Assembly (NCBI GenBank): GCA_033808535.1
Contig: JAPXNL010000002.1
Coordinates: 1-42,006, forward strand
DNA: 42,006 nucleotides
Direction of reading: 5' to 3'
Source: DTU078 sp033808535
Lineage (GTDB): Bacteria; Bacillota; Clostridia; Oscillospirales; CAG-272
Shown: one piece after another, positions 1 to 6,770 of the stretch
Position numbering within the stretch: the first letter of the stretch is position 1
Layout of the letters: the number at the start of each line of letters is the position of its first letter
Position numbers and translations under genes: made by a program
The notes under the pieces: generated by a model
Seen by the model: only the letters and a program-made list of their open reading frames with translations
Told to the model about the DNA's origin: nothing
Databases searched by the model: none

Positions 1-228
1 CTCAACGATAAATCTTTTTACAGCTTCAAGCAGGTCGTCGCAATCGTCGGTATGGATTGTCATATCAATCGGCTTGAGCAGATCGAGGCTGAAAATACCC
101 ATTATGGATTTGCCGTCAACCACATAACGTCCCGAAGAAAGGTCTATATCCGCGGTTTGGGCAGTCATTATGTTAACAAAGTCGCGAACGTCCTGGATAG
201 TCTCGAGTTTTATTCTTACCTTTTTCAT
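1..228 (-). CDS. HPr-like (Crh-like) phosphocarrier-domain protein, 3' end cut by window edge
   Basis: The frame is open from 228 to the left edge (76 codons, no stop seen). The protein begins MKKVRIKLETIQDVRDF and carries DGKSIMGIFSLDLL at about residues 41-54, which matches the regulatory Ser46 region of HPr (KSIMGxxSL). The region where HPr has its catalytic His15 reads ETIQDVRDF, with no histidine. A phosphotransfer role in the sugar PTS is therefore unlikely; a Ser-phosphorylated regulatory role, as for Crh of Bacillus, is an inference. The start is taken at 228, with AAAGG about 12 nt upstream; an in-frame ATG at 240 (MKIDMKK) has no room for a ribosome binding site. A strong promoter lies at 284-312. 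At most a few C-terminal residues should be missing, since the family is 76-90 aa long. Confidence 0.75.
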   Translation of the reverse strand, partial: MKKVRIKLETIQDVRDFVNIMTAQTADIDLSSGRYVVDGKSIMGIFSLDLLKPIDMTIHTDDCDDLLEAVKRFIVE

Positions 229-283
229 ATCGATTTTCATCCTTTCGCGCGGCCCAGCCGCATTTAGTATTTGACTTACTTAA

Positions 284-312
284 ATTATAACCTATGCTGT
301 TTAAATTGTCAA
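284..312 (-). promoter_or_regulatory. Consensus sigma-A promoter for the HPr-like gene
   Basis: Read on the minus strand, TTGACA (307-312) and TATAAT (284-289) are separated by exactly 17 bp, a perfect match to both consensus hexamers. Transcription would start near 277, about 50 nt upstream of the HPr-like start codon. Confidence 0.85.
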
Positions 313-360
313 TACAGCCAGTAAAATTATAGCAAAATGAGCTGGCAGTCTCTAAAAGAT

Positions 361-762
361 TCATAACATCGCAAACATTGCCGTCCCCGCCATCACCAAA
401 AACCAGCCTCCGGCAACCGCAAGCAGCCGGTTTTTGACTGTGACAAGCTCGTCATACTGATAATACTCGCGGGGATTTACCGGATTATACATCACCCAGC
501 AGGAGTCGCCTGTGTGATACTCTTCCGGATCGTATGTGCGCGGATAGATTCCGGTATATGGTCTGCCGTCGACCTCGTACGTAACGGTCGGAATATAGCT
601 GTTTACCTTTTTAAACCGGCGTCTTTTCGCAACAGTCTTTAGATCCGTTACGGTTGCCGATGTATAGGCGCTGCAGCGTTTCTCTTTGCCTTTAGCCGTT
701 ATAACGGGCGACAGCAGATATAGCCCTATGCCTGCCAAAAGCAGCACGAGGAATTTTTCCAT
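361..762 (-). CDS. DUF3592-like two-TM membrane protein
   Basis: This 133-aa protein has an N-terminal hydrophobic helix (about residues 3-21), an extracytoplasmic or cytoplasmic middle of roughly 90 residues, and a C-terminal helix (about 112-132). The middle contains PTVTYEVDGRPYTGIY and GDSCWVMYNPVNPREYY. The pattern 'V-Y-x-V-D-G-x-x-Y' followed by 'G-x-x-x-x-V-x-Y-N-P-x-N-P' between two helices is typical of DUF3592 proteins, whose function is unknown. The ATG at 762 is preceded by GGGGGAG at 5 nt; an upstream GTG at 768 overlaps that site and is not used here. The gene lies between the HPr-like gene and a lipoprotein on the same strand. Confidence 0.65.
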   Translation of the reverse strand: MEKFLVLLLAGIGLYLLSPVITAKGKEKRCSAYTSATVTDLKTVAKRRRFKKVNSYIPTVTYEVDGRPYTGIYPRTYDPEEYHTGDSCWVMYNPVNPREYYQYDELVTVKNRLLAVAGGWFLVMAGTAMFAML

Positions 763-844
763 AATCACTCCCCCATTGTGTCGTTTTAACAGATTCCGAC
801 CGAGGACCGGCTGCGCCGGCCGGCGGCTGAAAGGCGCAGAAAAC

Positions 845-1633
845 TTATTTTATAATCGGAAAATCGCCTCTCGGGCTGAACCCATAATCTTTGACTGCGG
901 CAAAAATCCTGTTCTGGCAGTGCGGAGAAATTGCATCCAAATCCTCTATTGACGTTATAGGTTTAACTCCGACCATACCAAAAAAATAGTCGTGTGCGGC
1001 GGCGACAACGTCATCGAGCGTATAACCCATGTCGGCAAGGATTTCCTCCAAATCCGCCCTCCTGTTCTCCTGCATATCATAATAAATGCAGCGGTAAGTA
1101 AGACCGAACTCCGAAGCCGGGGGTCCTCCGCCGAACGTCAGAAGCAGCGTGAGGTACCTGTCGGTTACATATGCGTCGTATGTAATCCTGTAAATGGTCG
1201 ACTCTTCATATGTGCCCGATTCCATCTGCTCAATTATCTGCTCATACTTTTCATACAGCGCATCAATCTCCGCCTGTATTTCTATTGCGTCATCGGAGAC
1301 GGCGGCAAATTTCGGCTTTATAAACAGATTTACTCCATCCATTATATAGTCAGGAAAAACTTCATATGATAACGTGTAGGTTTTCCGATAATCAAGCGTA
1401 ACGAGCTCCTCTCCGGGTACGGCGGAAAGCTCGTCGCTCTCTGTCTCTGCGTCAGATCCCGCGCCTTCATCGGTCACGGAAGCCGTATCCGTGCTTACAT
1501 CAGTCACGGCGGCAGTTTCCGTACTTCCATCGGTTCCGGTTACAGACTCGGCACTTTTTCCGCCGTCGCTTTTGCAGGAGAACAGCGCTATAAGAATAAT
1601 TGCTAAAGTCAAAAGCACAGCGAGCTTTTTCAT
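845..1633 (-). CDS. Hypothetical lipoprotein
   Basis: The 262-aa product starts MKKLAVLLTLAIILIALFSC, a lipoprotein signal peptide with lipobox LFSC, so Cys20 would be lipidated and the protein held on the outer face of the membrane. A linker of about 50 residues rich in Ser, Thr, Asp and Glu follows. After it comes a folded domain with IYRITYDAYVTDRYLTLLLTF, then LEEILADMGYTLDDV, reminiscent of DUF3298-type C-terminal domains; that family call is tentative. The start is the ATG at 1633 with AAAGGGTGA upstream; a GTG at 1645 in the same frame is an alternative. The DUF4430 lipoprotein gene lies upstream on the same strand, separated by a terminator at 1665-1700. Confidence 0.7.
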   Translation of the reverse strand: MKKLAVLLTLAIILIALFSCKSDGGKSAESVTGTDGSTETAAVTDVSTDTASVTDEGAGSDAETESDELSAVPGEELVTLDYRKTYTLSYEVFPDYIMDGVNLFIKPKFAAVSDDAIEIQAEIDALYEKYEQIIEQMESGTYEESTIYRITYDAYVTDRYLTLLLTFGGGPPASEFGLTYRCIYYDMQENRRADLEEILADMGYTLDDVVAAAHDYFFGMVGVKPITSIEDLDAISPHCQNRIFAAVKDYGFSPRGDFPIIK

Positions 1634-1664
1634 TATCACCGTCACCCTTTAAGCATATTATTTA

Positions 1665-1700
1665 AAACCGCGCCGGATCTGTTTTGCTCCGGCGCGTTTG
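1665..1700 (-). terminator. Rho-independent terminator after the DUF4430 lipoprotein gene
   Basis: The arms CGCGCCGGA (1669-1677) and TCCGGCGCG (1688-1696) are a perfect 9-bp inverted repeat with a 10-nt loop. On the minus strand the stem is followed by TTTT. It sits directly downstream of the gene ending at 1725. Confidence 0.75.
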
Positions 1701-1724
1701 TCTTACGTTTGTATATTGTTGTTA

Positions 1725-2237
1725 TTATGCGGCTGCATCGGCCGACTCGGATTCTGCGGAGGTTGCTTCCTCTTCGGTGAACAGACCGCTCGACGAATCG
1801 TAAGGCGCATAGACGAATTTATTGTTGCCTGTCGGCGTGCCGACGTCGAACACATACTCTATAACGTCGCCGTTAGCAACCGTGTTGGTGCTGGCCTTAC
1901 CTGTTTCGGGGAATTCACCGTTGATTTTATATTCCCAAAGGTAAATTTTACCGTCAATTTCAGTGTTGTAGTACTGATTAATCTTTTCTACCTGCGTGTC
2001 GTCCTCATCGTACTTGACCGTGAACGCACCGGGATAAAGCAGCTCGGCTTCTTTCACGATCTGAAGCACTGTGGGGCTTTCGTTTGTTACTGTGATTTCA
2101 CCGCTGAATATCTGGTCGGATCCGGCTGTGATTTTGAGTGTTACTTTGGTCTCAACTATCTGTCCGGCGCAGGAAACGAGCGCGGCGCCAATCATCACGA
2201 CCAAAAGCATTACCGCAATACGCGCCATTCTTTTCAT
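1725..2237 (-). CDS. DUF4430 domain lipoprotein
   Basis: This 170-aa protein has a signal peptide MKRMARIAVMLLVVMIGAAL ending in the lipobox LVSC (Cys23). The mature part (KVTLKITAGSDQIFSGEITV, then YLWEYKINGEFPETGKAS, then VANGDVIEYVF) matches the DUF4430 / transcobalamin C-terminal-like fold, which has a beta strand, a 'W-x-Y-x-I-N-G' turn and a final 'G-D-x-I-x-x-x-F' strand. The acidic, Ala/Ser-rich tail is probably disordered. Members are often cell-surface proteins; the ligand here is unknown. The ATG at 2237 has GGAGG 11 nt upstream; the longer reading from a TTG at 2258 would include that Shine-Dalgarno site. It has its own promoter (2274-2302) and terminator (1665-1700), so it is likely monocistronic. 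Confidence 0.8.
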   Translation of the reverse strand: MKRMARIAVMLLVVMIGAALVSCAGQIVETKVTLKITAGSDQIFSGEITVTNESPTVLQIVKEAELLYPGAFTVKYDEDDTQVEKINQYYNTEIDGKIYLWEYKINGEFPETGKASTNTVANGDVIEYVFDVGTPTGNNKFVYAPYDSSSGLFTEEEATSAESESADAAA

Positions 2238-2273
2238 TTTATAATTTTCCTCCGACAATGTTTTATACCATGA

Positions 2274-2302
2274 AGTATACAGAAATACTAATTTGTTTTC
2301 AA
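2274..2302 (-). promoter_or_regulatory. Sigma-A promoter for the DUF4430 lipoprotein gene
   Basis: On the minus strand TTGAAA (2297-2302) and TATACT (2274-2279) are 17 bp apart, about 40 nt upstream of the start codon at 2237. The surrounding sequence is AT-rich. Confidence 0.75.
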
Positions 2303-2360
2303 GTCTTTACAATGAATATATTGTGAACGGATTATTAATTAAGCGTGTTGCGGTCCCGTG

Positions 2361-2876
2361 TCAGACTACATATATGCTATTTATAAGTAATATAACGCAG
2401 GCTGAGACAAAATAGAGTTCATATATAAAATATACAAACAAAACGATGGCGGTTAATTTTGAGAGCTTTGAAAACCACATTGCGGCAGCCAGCGCCGTGA
2501 CGGCCGCAAACAGCCCGGCAAACAGCGCTGCGGCAGGCGCGTTTATGTCCTGTATCTCCCGCGTACCGAACAGCAGCGGCAGCTCTAGAAACGCCATAAT
2601 CGTCATGCAGCAGAAGCACAGTATTCCGCGGTATTTTGCGTTTTCAAGCGCTCTGCGTGTGTCGGCGCAGACAATCCCCGCCGCCGCGCCCAGTACTGGA
2701 AACGCAAGAAGCTGTATTATATAGAACCAGTGAGCGCCGATCAGCATCGGAGCATCACCGGTAAACGTGCCTCCGCCGCCGATAAACGATGATACTATTG
2801 CGGCGCCGAGCATAAGCGCAGCGCATGCCCGGATTGTGTTTATCTTCTCCTCGCTGTACCAGCGCATGTCGCGCAT
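2361..2876 (-). CDS. Divergent TspO/MBR-like membrane protein
   Basis: This 171-aa protein has four or five hydrophobic helices and no signal peptide. The C-terminal half reads LELPLLFG, then an Ala-rich helix, then FSKLSKLTAIVLFVYFIYEL and ILLINSIYVV. That order resembles the TspO pattern 'W-S-x-L-F-F-G ... F-x-x-x-S-x-x-A-x-x-L-x-P-Y-x-x-W ... L-N', but the signature tryptophans and the proline are replaced. TspO proteins bind tetrapyrroles and sterol-like ligands; whether this one does is unknown. The ATG at 2876 has GGGGGAA at a suitable distance. It lies 72 nt downstream of the GH125 gene with no obvious terminator between them, so co-transcription with rpe and GH125 is possible. It may simply be an unclassified four-TM protein. 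Confidence 0.5.
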   Translation of the reverse strand: MRDMRWYSEEKINTIRACAALMLGAAIVSSFIGGGGTFTGDAPMLIGAHWFYIIQLLAFPVLGAAAGIVCADTRRALENAKYRGILCFCCMTIMAFLELPLLFGTREIQDINAPAAALFAGLFAAVTALAAAMWFSKLSKLTAIVLFVYFIYELYFVSACVILLINSIYVV

Positions 2877-2948
2877 ATAAATTTCCCCCGACCGGCATTC
2901 TTACCATTACGATAAATATGTCGGCGGGGAGAAATTTATGACGCGGTG

Positions 2949-4226
2949 TCAGGCGAGGTATGTTTTGTAGACAAGCTCGGCGAACAGGCTGTTTGCCCAC
3001 GCAAACCACTTGCGCGTGAACCGGGCCGGGTCGTCTGCGTGGAATCCTTCATGGCACACGCCGGTACCGGCATCTGTCGCAAGCACAAGGTCGATCATCT
3101 CGCGCGCCTCGGCTTTGTCGGACGCGGTCAGACCTTGCATCGAGAGCGCGATATGCCATATATAGTTTTCGGGCGTGTGCGGGCTTCCTATGCCGCTGGC
3201 AGCAGTACCCTTGTAATAATAGGGGTTCTCACCGCTGAGAATGAATGCGCGTGTGTTTTTATACAGCTTGTCGTTTGCATCAGTATAGCCCAGATAGGGG
3301 ATCGAAAGCAGGCTGGGCACATTTGCGTCGTCCATCAGCGTGTAGTTGCCGAACCCGTCAGTTTCATAAGCATACATATTTCCGTGCACCGGATGACGGT
3401 AAATTGCATATGCTTTTATCCCGTAGTTAATTTCATGGCGCAGTTGACGGGCCTTTTCATACAGGTAAGCGTCGCCGTAAATCTGCTCGGCAAACTCCAT
3501 TATATAGCCGAGGATTACGACGGCAAACATATTTGAGGGTACAAGATACCCGAAAGTGCAGGCGTCGTCGGACGGGCGGAATCCCGACCATGTCATTCCG
3601 GTATAATTTACCGGCAGACCGCGGCCGCCGTTCTGCAGCGTTTCGGTATCGCGTCCGCCGCAGTATCTCTCCTCGCGGATGAAATTATACGGCGAATTCT
3701 CGAAATGGCGCTGCTCTGTCTTGAAGGTATCGACCACGGTGTGCAGCGCGGCTTTAAAAGTATCGTTGAAGATTCTCCTGCTGCCGCTTGCCTTGTAGTA
3801 CAGATAGGCAAGCTGAACGGGGTAGCAAAGTGAGTCAACCTCGTACTTGCGCTCCCAGATCATGGCATTGAGCACGGTGCGGTCGTAGTGCGTGCGGTTG
3901 TTGTTAGGGCTCTCGTTGAAGGCGTTTGCGTACGGGTCTATCAGAATGCATTTCGCCTGGAGCGCGATAAGCCCCTCGACGATAGCCTGAAGTTCGGGGT
4001 CATCTTTGGTGAATGGCAGGTAGTGTCTGACCTGTGCCGACGAATCGCGAAGCCACATCGCGGGGATGTCGCCGGTAATCACGAAACTGTCGCCGTCCGG
4101 CAGCCGCTTAACCGTGGTTTCGATGGTGCTGACAAAGCAGTTTTTGAAATTTTCAAGAAGTTTCGGGTTGCCCGACAGCTTTATATCGGCGTCGGCAAGC
4201 ACTTTTTTCAGTGATGGAGTAAGCAT
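2949..4226 (-). CDS. GH125 exo-alpha-1,6-mannosidase
   Basis: This 425-aa protein matches glycoside hydrolase family 125 (formerly DUF1237), metal-independent inverting enzymes that remove terminal alpha-1,6-linked mannose. Visible signatures are GDIPAMWLRDSSAQV (about residues 52-66), DPYANAFNESPN, MTWSGFRPSDDACTFGYLVP and GVCHEGFHADDPARFTRKWF. Numbered from the Met at 4226, the Asp pair falls at about 220-221 and the Glu of HEGF at about 393. These are the positions of the acid and base described for the Clostridium perfringens enzyme. There is no signal peptide, so it acts in the cytoplasm on imported oligosaccharides. The start at 4226 is fixed by GAGGT 5 nt upstream; the ATG at 4238 overlaps that site. 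It lies 36 nt after rpe. Confidence 0.93.
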   Translation of the reverse strand: MLTPSLKKVLADADIKLSGNPKLLENFKNCFVSTIETTVKRLPDGDSFVITGDIPAMWLRDSSAQVRHYLPFTKDDPELQAIVEGLIALQAKCILIDPYANAFNESPNNNRTHYDRTVLNAMIWERKYEVDSLCYPVQLAYLYYKASGSRRIFNDTFKAALHTVVDTFKTEQRHFENSPYNFIREERYCGGRDTETLQNGGRGLPVNYTGMTWSGFRPSDDACTFGYLVPSNMFAVVILGYIMEFAEQIYGDAYLYEKARQLRHEINYGIKAYAIYRHPVHGNMYAYETDGFGNYTLMDDANVPSLLSIPYLGYTDANDKLYKNTRAFILSGENPYYYKGTAASGIGSPHTPENYIWHIALSMQGLTASDKAEAREMIDLVLATDAGTGVCHEGFHADDPARFTRKWFAWANSLFAELVYKTYLA

Positions 4227-4262
4227 GGCTGACCTCATTTATCAATAGTATTTTATATTCCT

Positions 4263-4910
4263 TTAAGATTGGCGTATTCCCCGTATTGCATGCGCACGGT
4301 CTTTTGCTCCGAAGACCGCGGAGCCTGCAACTATCACGTTTGCCCCTGCTTCGATTACGGTTTTCGCATTTTTAGCCGAAATCCCGCCGTCGACCTCGAG
4401 GTTTATATCGCGTCCGCTTGCTTCAATGAGCGCTCTCACCGACCGGATATTTTCAAGCGTGCGCGGTATAAAGCTCTGACCTCCGAACCCCGGCTCGACG
4501 GTCATGACGAGCACCGTATCGACAACAGGCAGAAACTTTTCTACTATGTCAGGATGCGTATACGGTTTGATCGAAACGCCCGCGCGAAGCCCGAGCTCTT
4601 TTATTGCCATGACGGCGGCAAGCGGGTCAAAACAACTTTCGGCATGTATCGTTATGCCGTCGCTGCCCGCGTCCGCGAATTCCTTTATATAGCGCGCCGG
4701 CTCGCGTATCATAAGGTGCGTATCAAAAAACAGCCCGGAGCGCGGTCTTATCGCCTTGATCACCGATGGCCCGAACGATATGTTGGGAACAAAATCGCCG
4801 TCCATGACATCAAGATGCAGCCAGTCCGCGCCCGCAGCCTCCACATCGGCGACTTCTTCGCCGATTCTCGCAAAGTCGCAGGCCAAAAGCGAAGGTGCAA
4901 CGAGTATCAT
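4263..4910 (-). CDS. rpe: Ribulose-phosphate 3-epimerase
   Basis: This 215-aa TIM-barrel enzyme interconverts ribulose 5-phosphate and xylulose 5-phosphate in the pentose phosphate pathway. The N-terminus has the usual PSLLACDFARIGEEV. LHLDVMDGDFVPNISFGP carries the metal-binding His and Asp, MTVEPGFGGQSFIP the second metal-site segment, and LEVDGGISAKNA with VAGSAVFG the phosphate-binding loops. Length is normal for the family. CGGAG lies upstream of the ATG at 4910. It is transcribed ahead of GH125 with a 36-nt gap, so the two are probably one operon. Confidence 0.97.
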   Translation of the reverse strand: MILVAPSLLACDFARIGEEVADVEAAGADWLHLDVMDGDFVPNISFGPSVIKAIRPRSGLFFDTHLMIREPARYIKEFADAGSDGITIHAESCFDPLAAVMAIKELGLRAGVSIKPYTHPDIVEKFLPVVDTVLVMTVEPGFGGQSFIPRTLENIRSVRALIEASGRDINLEVDGGISAKNAKTVIEAGANVIVAGSAVFGAKDRAHAIRGIRQS

Positions 4911-5280
4911 CTGAAATCTCCGAAAAATTTAATTCTTTGCAATTATCTAAATTTTAACGCTCCCCGGCGGCATTAAAGCAGACATACACCGCGGTTTTGA
5001 CATATATAACAGCCGGCGGACAGAGGACGTCAGTAGCCAAAAACACTGCATCCCACATATTATAATAGTGGCGGTCGGCCGCCGGACGTGCAAACAGATA
5101 TTTAAATCAACGCGTTGCGGCTCCGGCAAGGAAGTAAGCGCGGTTCCGCGTGAAAATCAAGGCGGTGAATGTTTTTCAGCCGGAGTCGCGCGCGTAGAGT
5201 AAGCTGCTTTCCGCGCATAACAACATAAACGGTGCTGCTCCCGAAAACAAAACCGCCGTCCGTTTGACTTGTCGCGAACG
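4911..5280. other. 370-bp intergenic region without a recognised feature
   Basis: This lies between ispF (stop at 5281) and rpe (start at 4910), both on the minus strand. I find no convincing gene, tRNA or terminator. There is a TATAAT-like box within an AT-rich spot near 5055-5062, but no -35 box at the right distance. A short minus-strand frame at 4947-5129 has no ribosome binding site and no recognisable sequence. Confidence 0.5.
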
Positions 5281-5781
5281 TCAGGCCGACCGCCCGGCGA
5301 GCAGAGCAACTGCATGTGCCGCGATTCCCAGCCCTTCTCCGGTAAAGCCGAGCCTTTCCTCCGTCGTGGCTTTGACGTTTACAGCCCCGGCCGGGCAGCC
5401 GAATGCACGCGCAATGTTTTCACACATACGCGCTACATGAGGCGCCAGCCGGGGTGCCTGTGCAACCACCGTCGCGTCTATATTTACGATTTCATAGCCG
5501 CGCTCACGCATAAGCGCGGCTACCTGTCCTGCAAGCGCAAGGCTGTCGGCATCAAGATACTTAACGTCGCTGTCGGGGAACAGGCGGCCGATGTCGCCCT
5601 CTCCGAGTGCGCCTATCACCGCGTCCATCACCGCGTGGACAAGCACATCCGCATCGGAGTGCCCGTCCAGTCCCCGCTCATATTCCAGCTCAACGCCGCC
5701 TATCACAAGGCGGCGTCCTTCTTTCAGCCTGTGAACATCATATCCGTGGCCGATACGATATAGAAAACCGCTTATGCTCAC
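5281..5781 (-). CDS. ispF: 2-C-methyl-D-erythritol 2,4-cyclodiphosphate synthase
   Basis: This 166-aa enzyme forms the cyclic diphosphate in the MEP isoprenoid pathway, as a trimer with divalent metal. It shows RIGHGYDVHRL (metal-binding Asp and His) near residues 9-19, LDGHSDADVLVHAVMDA near 38-54, DIGRLFPDSD, and KATTEERLGFTGEGLGIAAHA near the C-terminus. Length is typical. The ATG overlaps the last codons of ispD by 4 nt, so the two are translationally coupled and separate genes, not the fused IspDF form. Confidence 0.97.
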   Translation of the reverse strand: MSISGFLYRIGHGYDVHRLKEGRRLVIGGVELEYERGLDGHSDADVLVHAVMDAVIGALGEGDIGRLFPDSDVKYLDADSLALAGQVAALMRERGYEIVNIDATVVAQAPRLAPHVARMCENIARAFGCPAGAVNVKATTEERLGFTGEGLGIAAHAVALLAGRSA

Positions 5782-6557
5782 TTTATGCCCCTGCGCGCAC
5801 GCGACTCGAGGATTGCGTGCGCTATGTCAAAGTCATCCGGCGTGGTGATTTTTATATTCTCGTAACCGCAGTCAACGAGCTTGATTTTAAAGCCGAGATT
5901 TTCGGCCAGCATGCAGTCGTCGGTGACCTCATAGCCGTTTTTCGCGGCTATGTACGCAGCCGCGCGGTAAAGCTCGGTTTTGAATATCTGCGGGGTTTGG
6001 GCGTGCCAAAGCAATGCGCGGTCGACGGTCTCGGCTATAAAACCGCTCTTGTCAGCCTTTTTTATCGTGTCCTTGGCGCGCTCTGCTGCAGTAGCCGCGC
6101 CATAGATATAAGCCTCACGCGTGACGCGTTCTATTATCTCGGGCGTCACCAGGCAGCGCGCTCCGTCGTGGATAATGACGAACTCGCTGCGGTCGTCTAT
6201 GACCTTGAAACCCTCGAACACCGACTTCTGGCGCGTTTCTCCTCCCGGCACGACATGCTTGACATTTTTCCAGCCGTACTTTTTTGCAAAATCGCTGTAA
6301 TAGCATAGCTCGTCGGCGCGGCCGACAACTATTATTTCGTTGATAAAATCGCAGCGCTCGAAAGCGTTTACGGCACGCACGACAACAGGTATACCGTCAA
6401 GCTCTGTCATCTGCTTGGTCAGTTTTTTGTCCTTGCCCATGCGTTCGCCGTTGCCCGCCGCGACTATGATGGCGGAATTGAAGCGACTGTGCGGGTCGAC
6501 GCCGTCGCCGGTAATCGCCCGGATAATATCGCTAAGTCTGCCCGCGAAATTACTCAT
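5778..6557 (-). CDS. ispD: 2-C-methyl-D-erythritol 4-phosphate cytidylyltransferase
   Basis: This 259-aa enzyme transfers CMP from CTP to methylerythritol phosphate. After an N-terminal extension of about 27 residues comes SAIIVAAGNGERMGKDKKLTKQ, the glycine-rich CTP loop with its essential Arg and Lys. VIIHDGARC, WHAQTPQIFKTELYRAA and YEVTDDCMLAEN follow, and KITTPDDFDIA closes the protein. The ATG at 6557 has GGGAG 5 nt upstream. The extension is unusual but no better-placed internal start is visible. It forms a two-gene unit with ispF. Confidence 0.95.
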   Translation of the reverse strand: MSNFAGRLSDIIRAITGDGVDPHSRFNSAIIVAAGNGERMGKDKKLTKQMTELDGIPVVVRAVNAFERCDFINEIIVVGRADELCYYSDFAKKYGWKNVKHVVPGGETRQKSVFEGFKVIDDRSEFVIIHDGARCLVTPEIIERVTREAYIYGAATAAERAKDTIKKADKSGFIAETVDRALLWHAQTPQIFKTELYRAAAYIAAKNGYEVTDDCMLAENLGFKIKLVDCGYENIKITTPDDFDIAHAILESRARRGIK

Positions 6558-6661
6558 TCGGACTCCCTGATGTTTTATTATGTATTATCGGCACGCGCTG
6601 CCCGCTTTTATCTCCAAAGCTATGTGAACGCCGGAAACATCCGGCGGCAGCATGCAAACAC

Positions 6662-6677
6662 ACTATAATATTATAGT
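6662..6677. repeat. 16-bp perfect palindrome upstream of ispD
   Basis: ACTATAATATTATAGT reads the same on both strands. It lies about 105 nt upstream of the ispD start, inside the 213-bp gap between ispD and GH95, and contains TATAAT-like boxes on both strands. It could be an operator or overlapping -10 elements. A GC-rich hairpin (CGCCGGA / TCCGGCG) lies about 25 bp away at roughly 6630-6646. Confidence 0.5.
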
Positions 6678-6770
6678 ATAAACCGCCGCCGCTTCTATGA
6701 ACAGTCTATTAACAATGCGTATAGTTTCGGAAAATATTATCGAATATCGATAAATTGTTTGAATTTCAGT

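Noticed and set aside
4997..5002. TTGACA on the plus strand in the ispF-rpe gap
   Set aside because: No -10 box at 16-18 bp and no plus-strand gene downstream.
4947..5129. 60-aa minus-strand frame in the ispF-rpe gap
   Set aside because: No ribosome binding site, no recognisable motif, and an irregular Cys/Met/Arg-rich composition.
5144..5160. parS-like sequence GGTTCCGCGTGAAAAT
   Set aside because: About five mismatches to the 16-bp parS consensus; not better than chance in this length of DNA.
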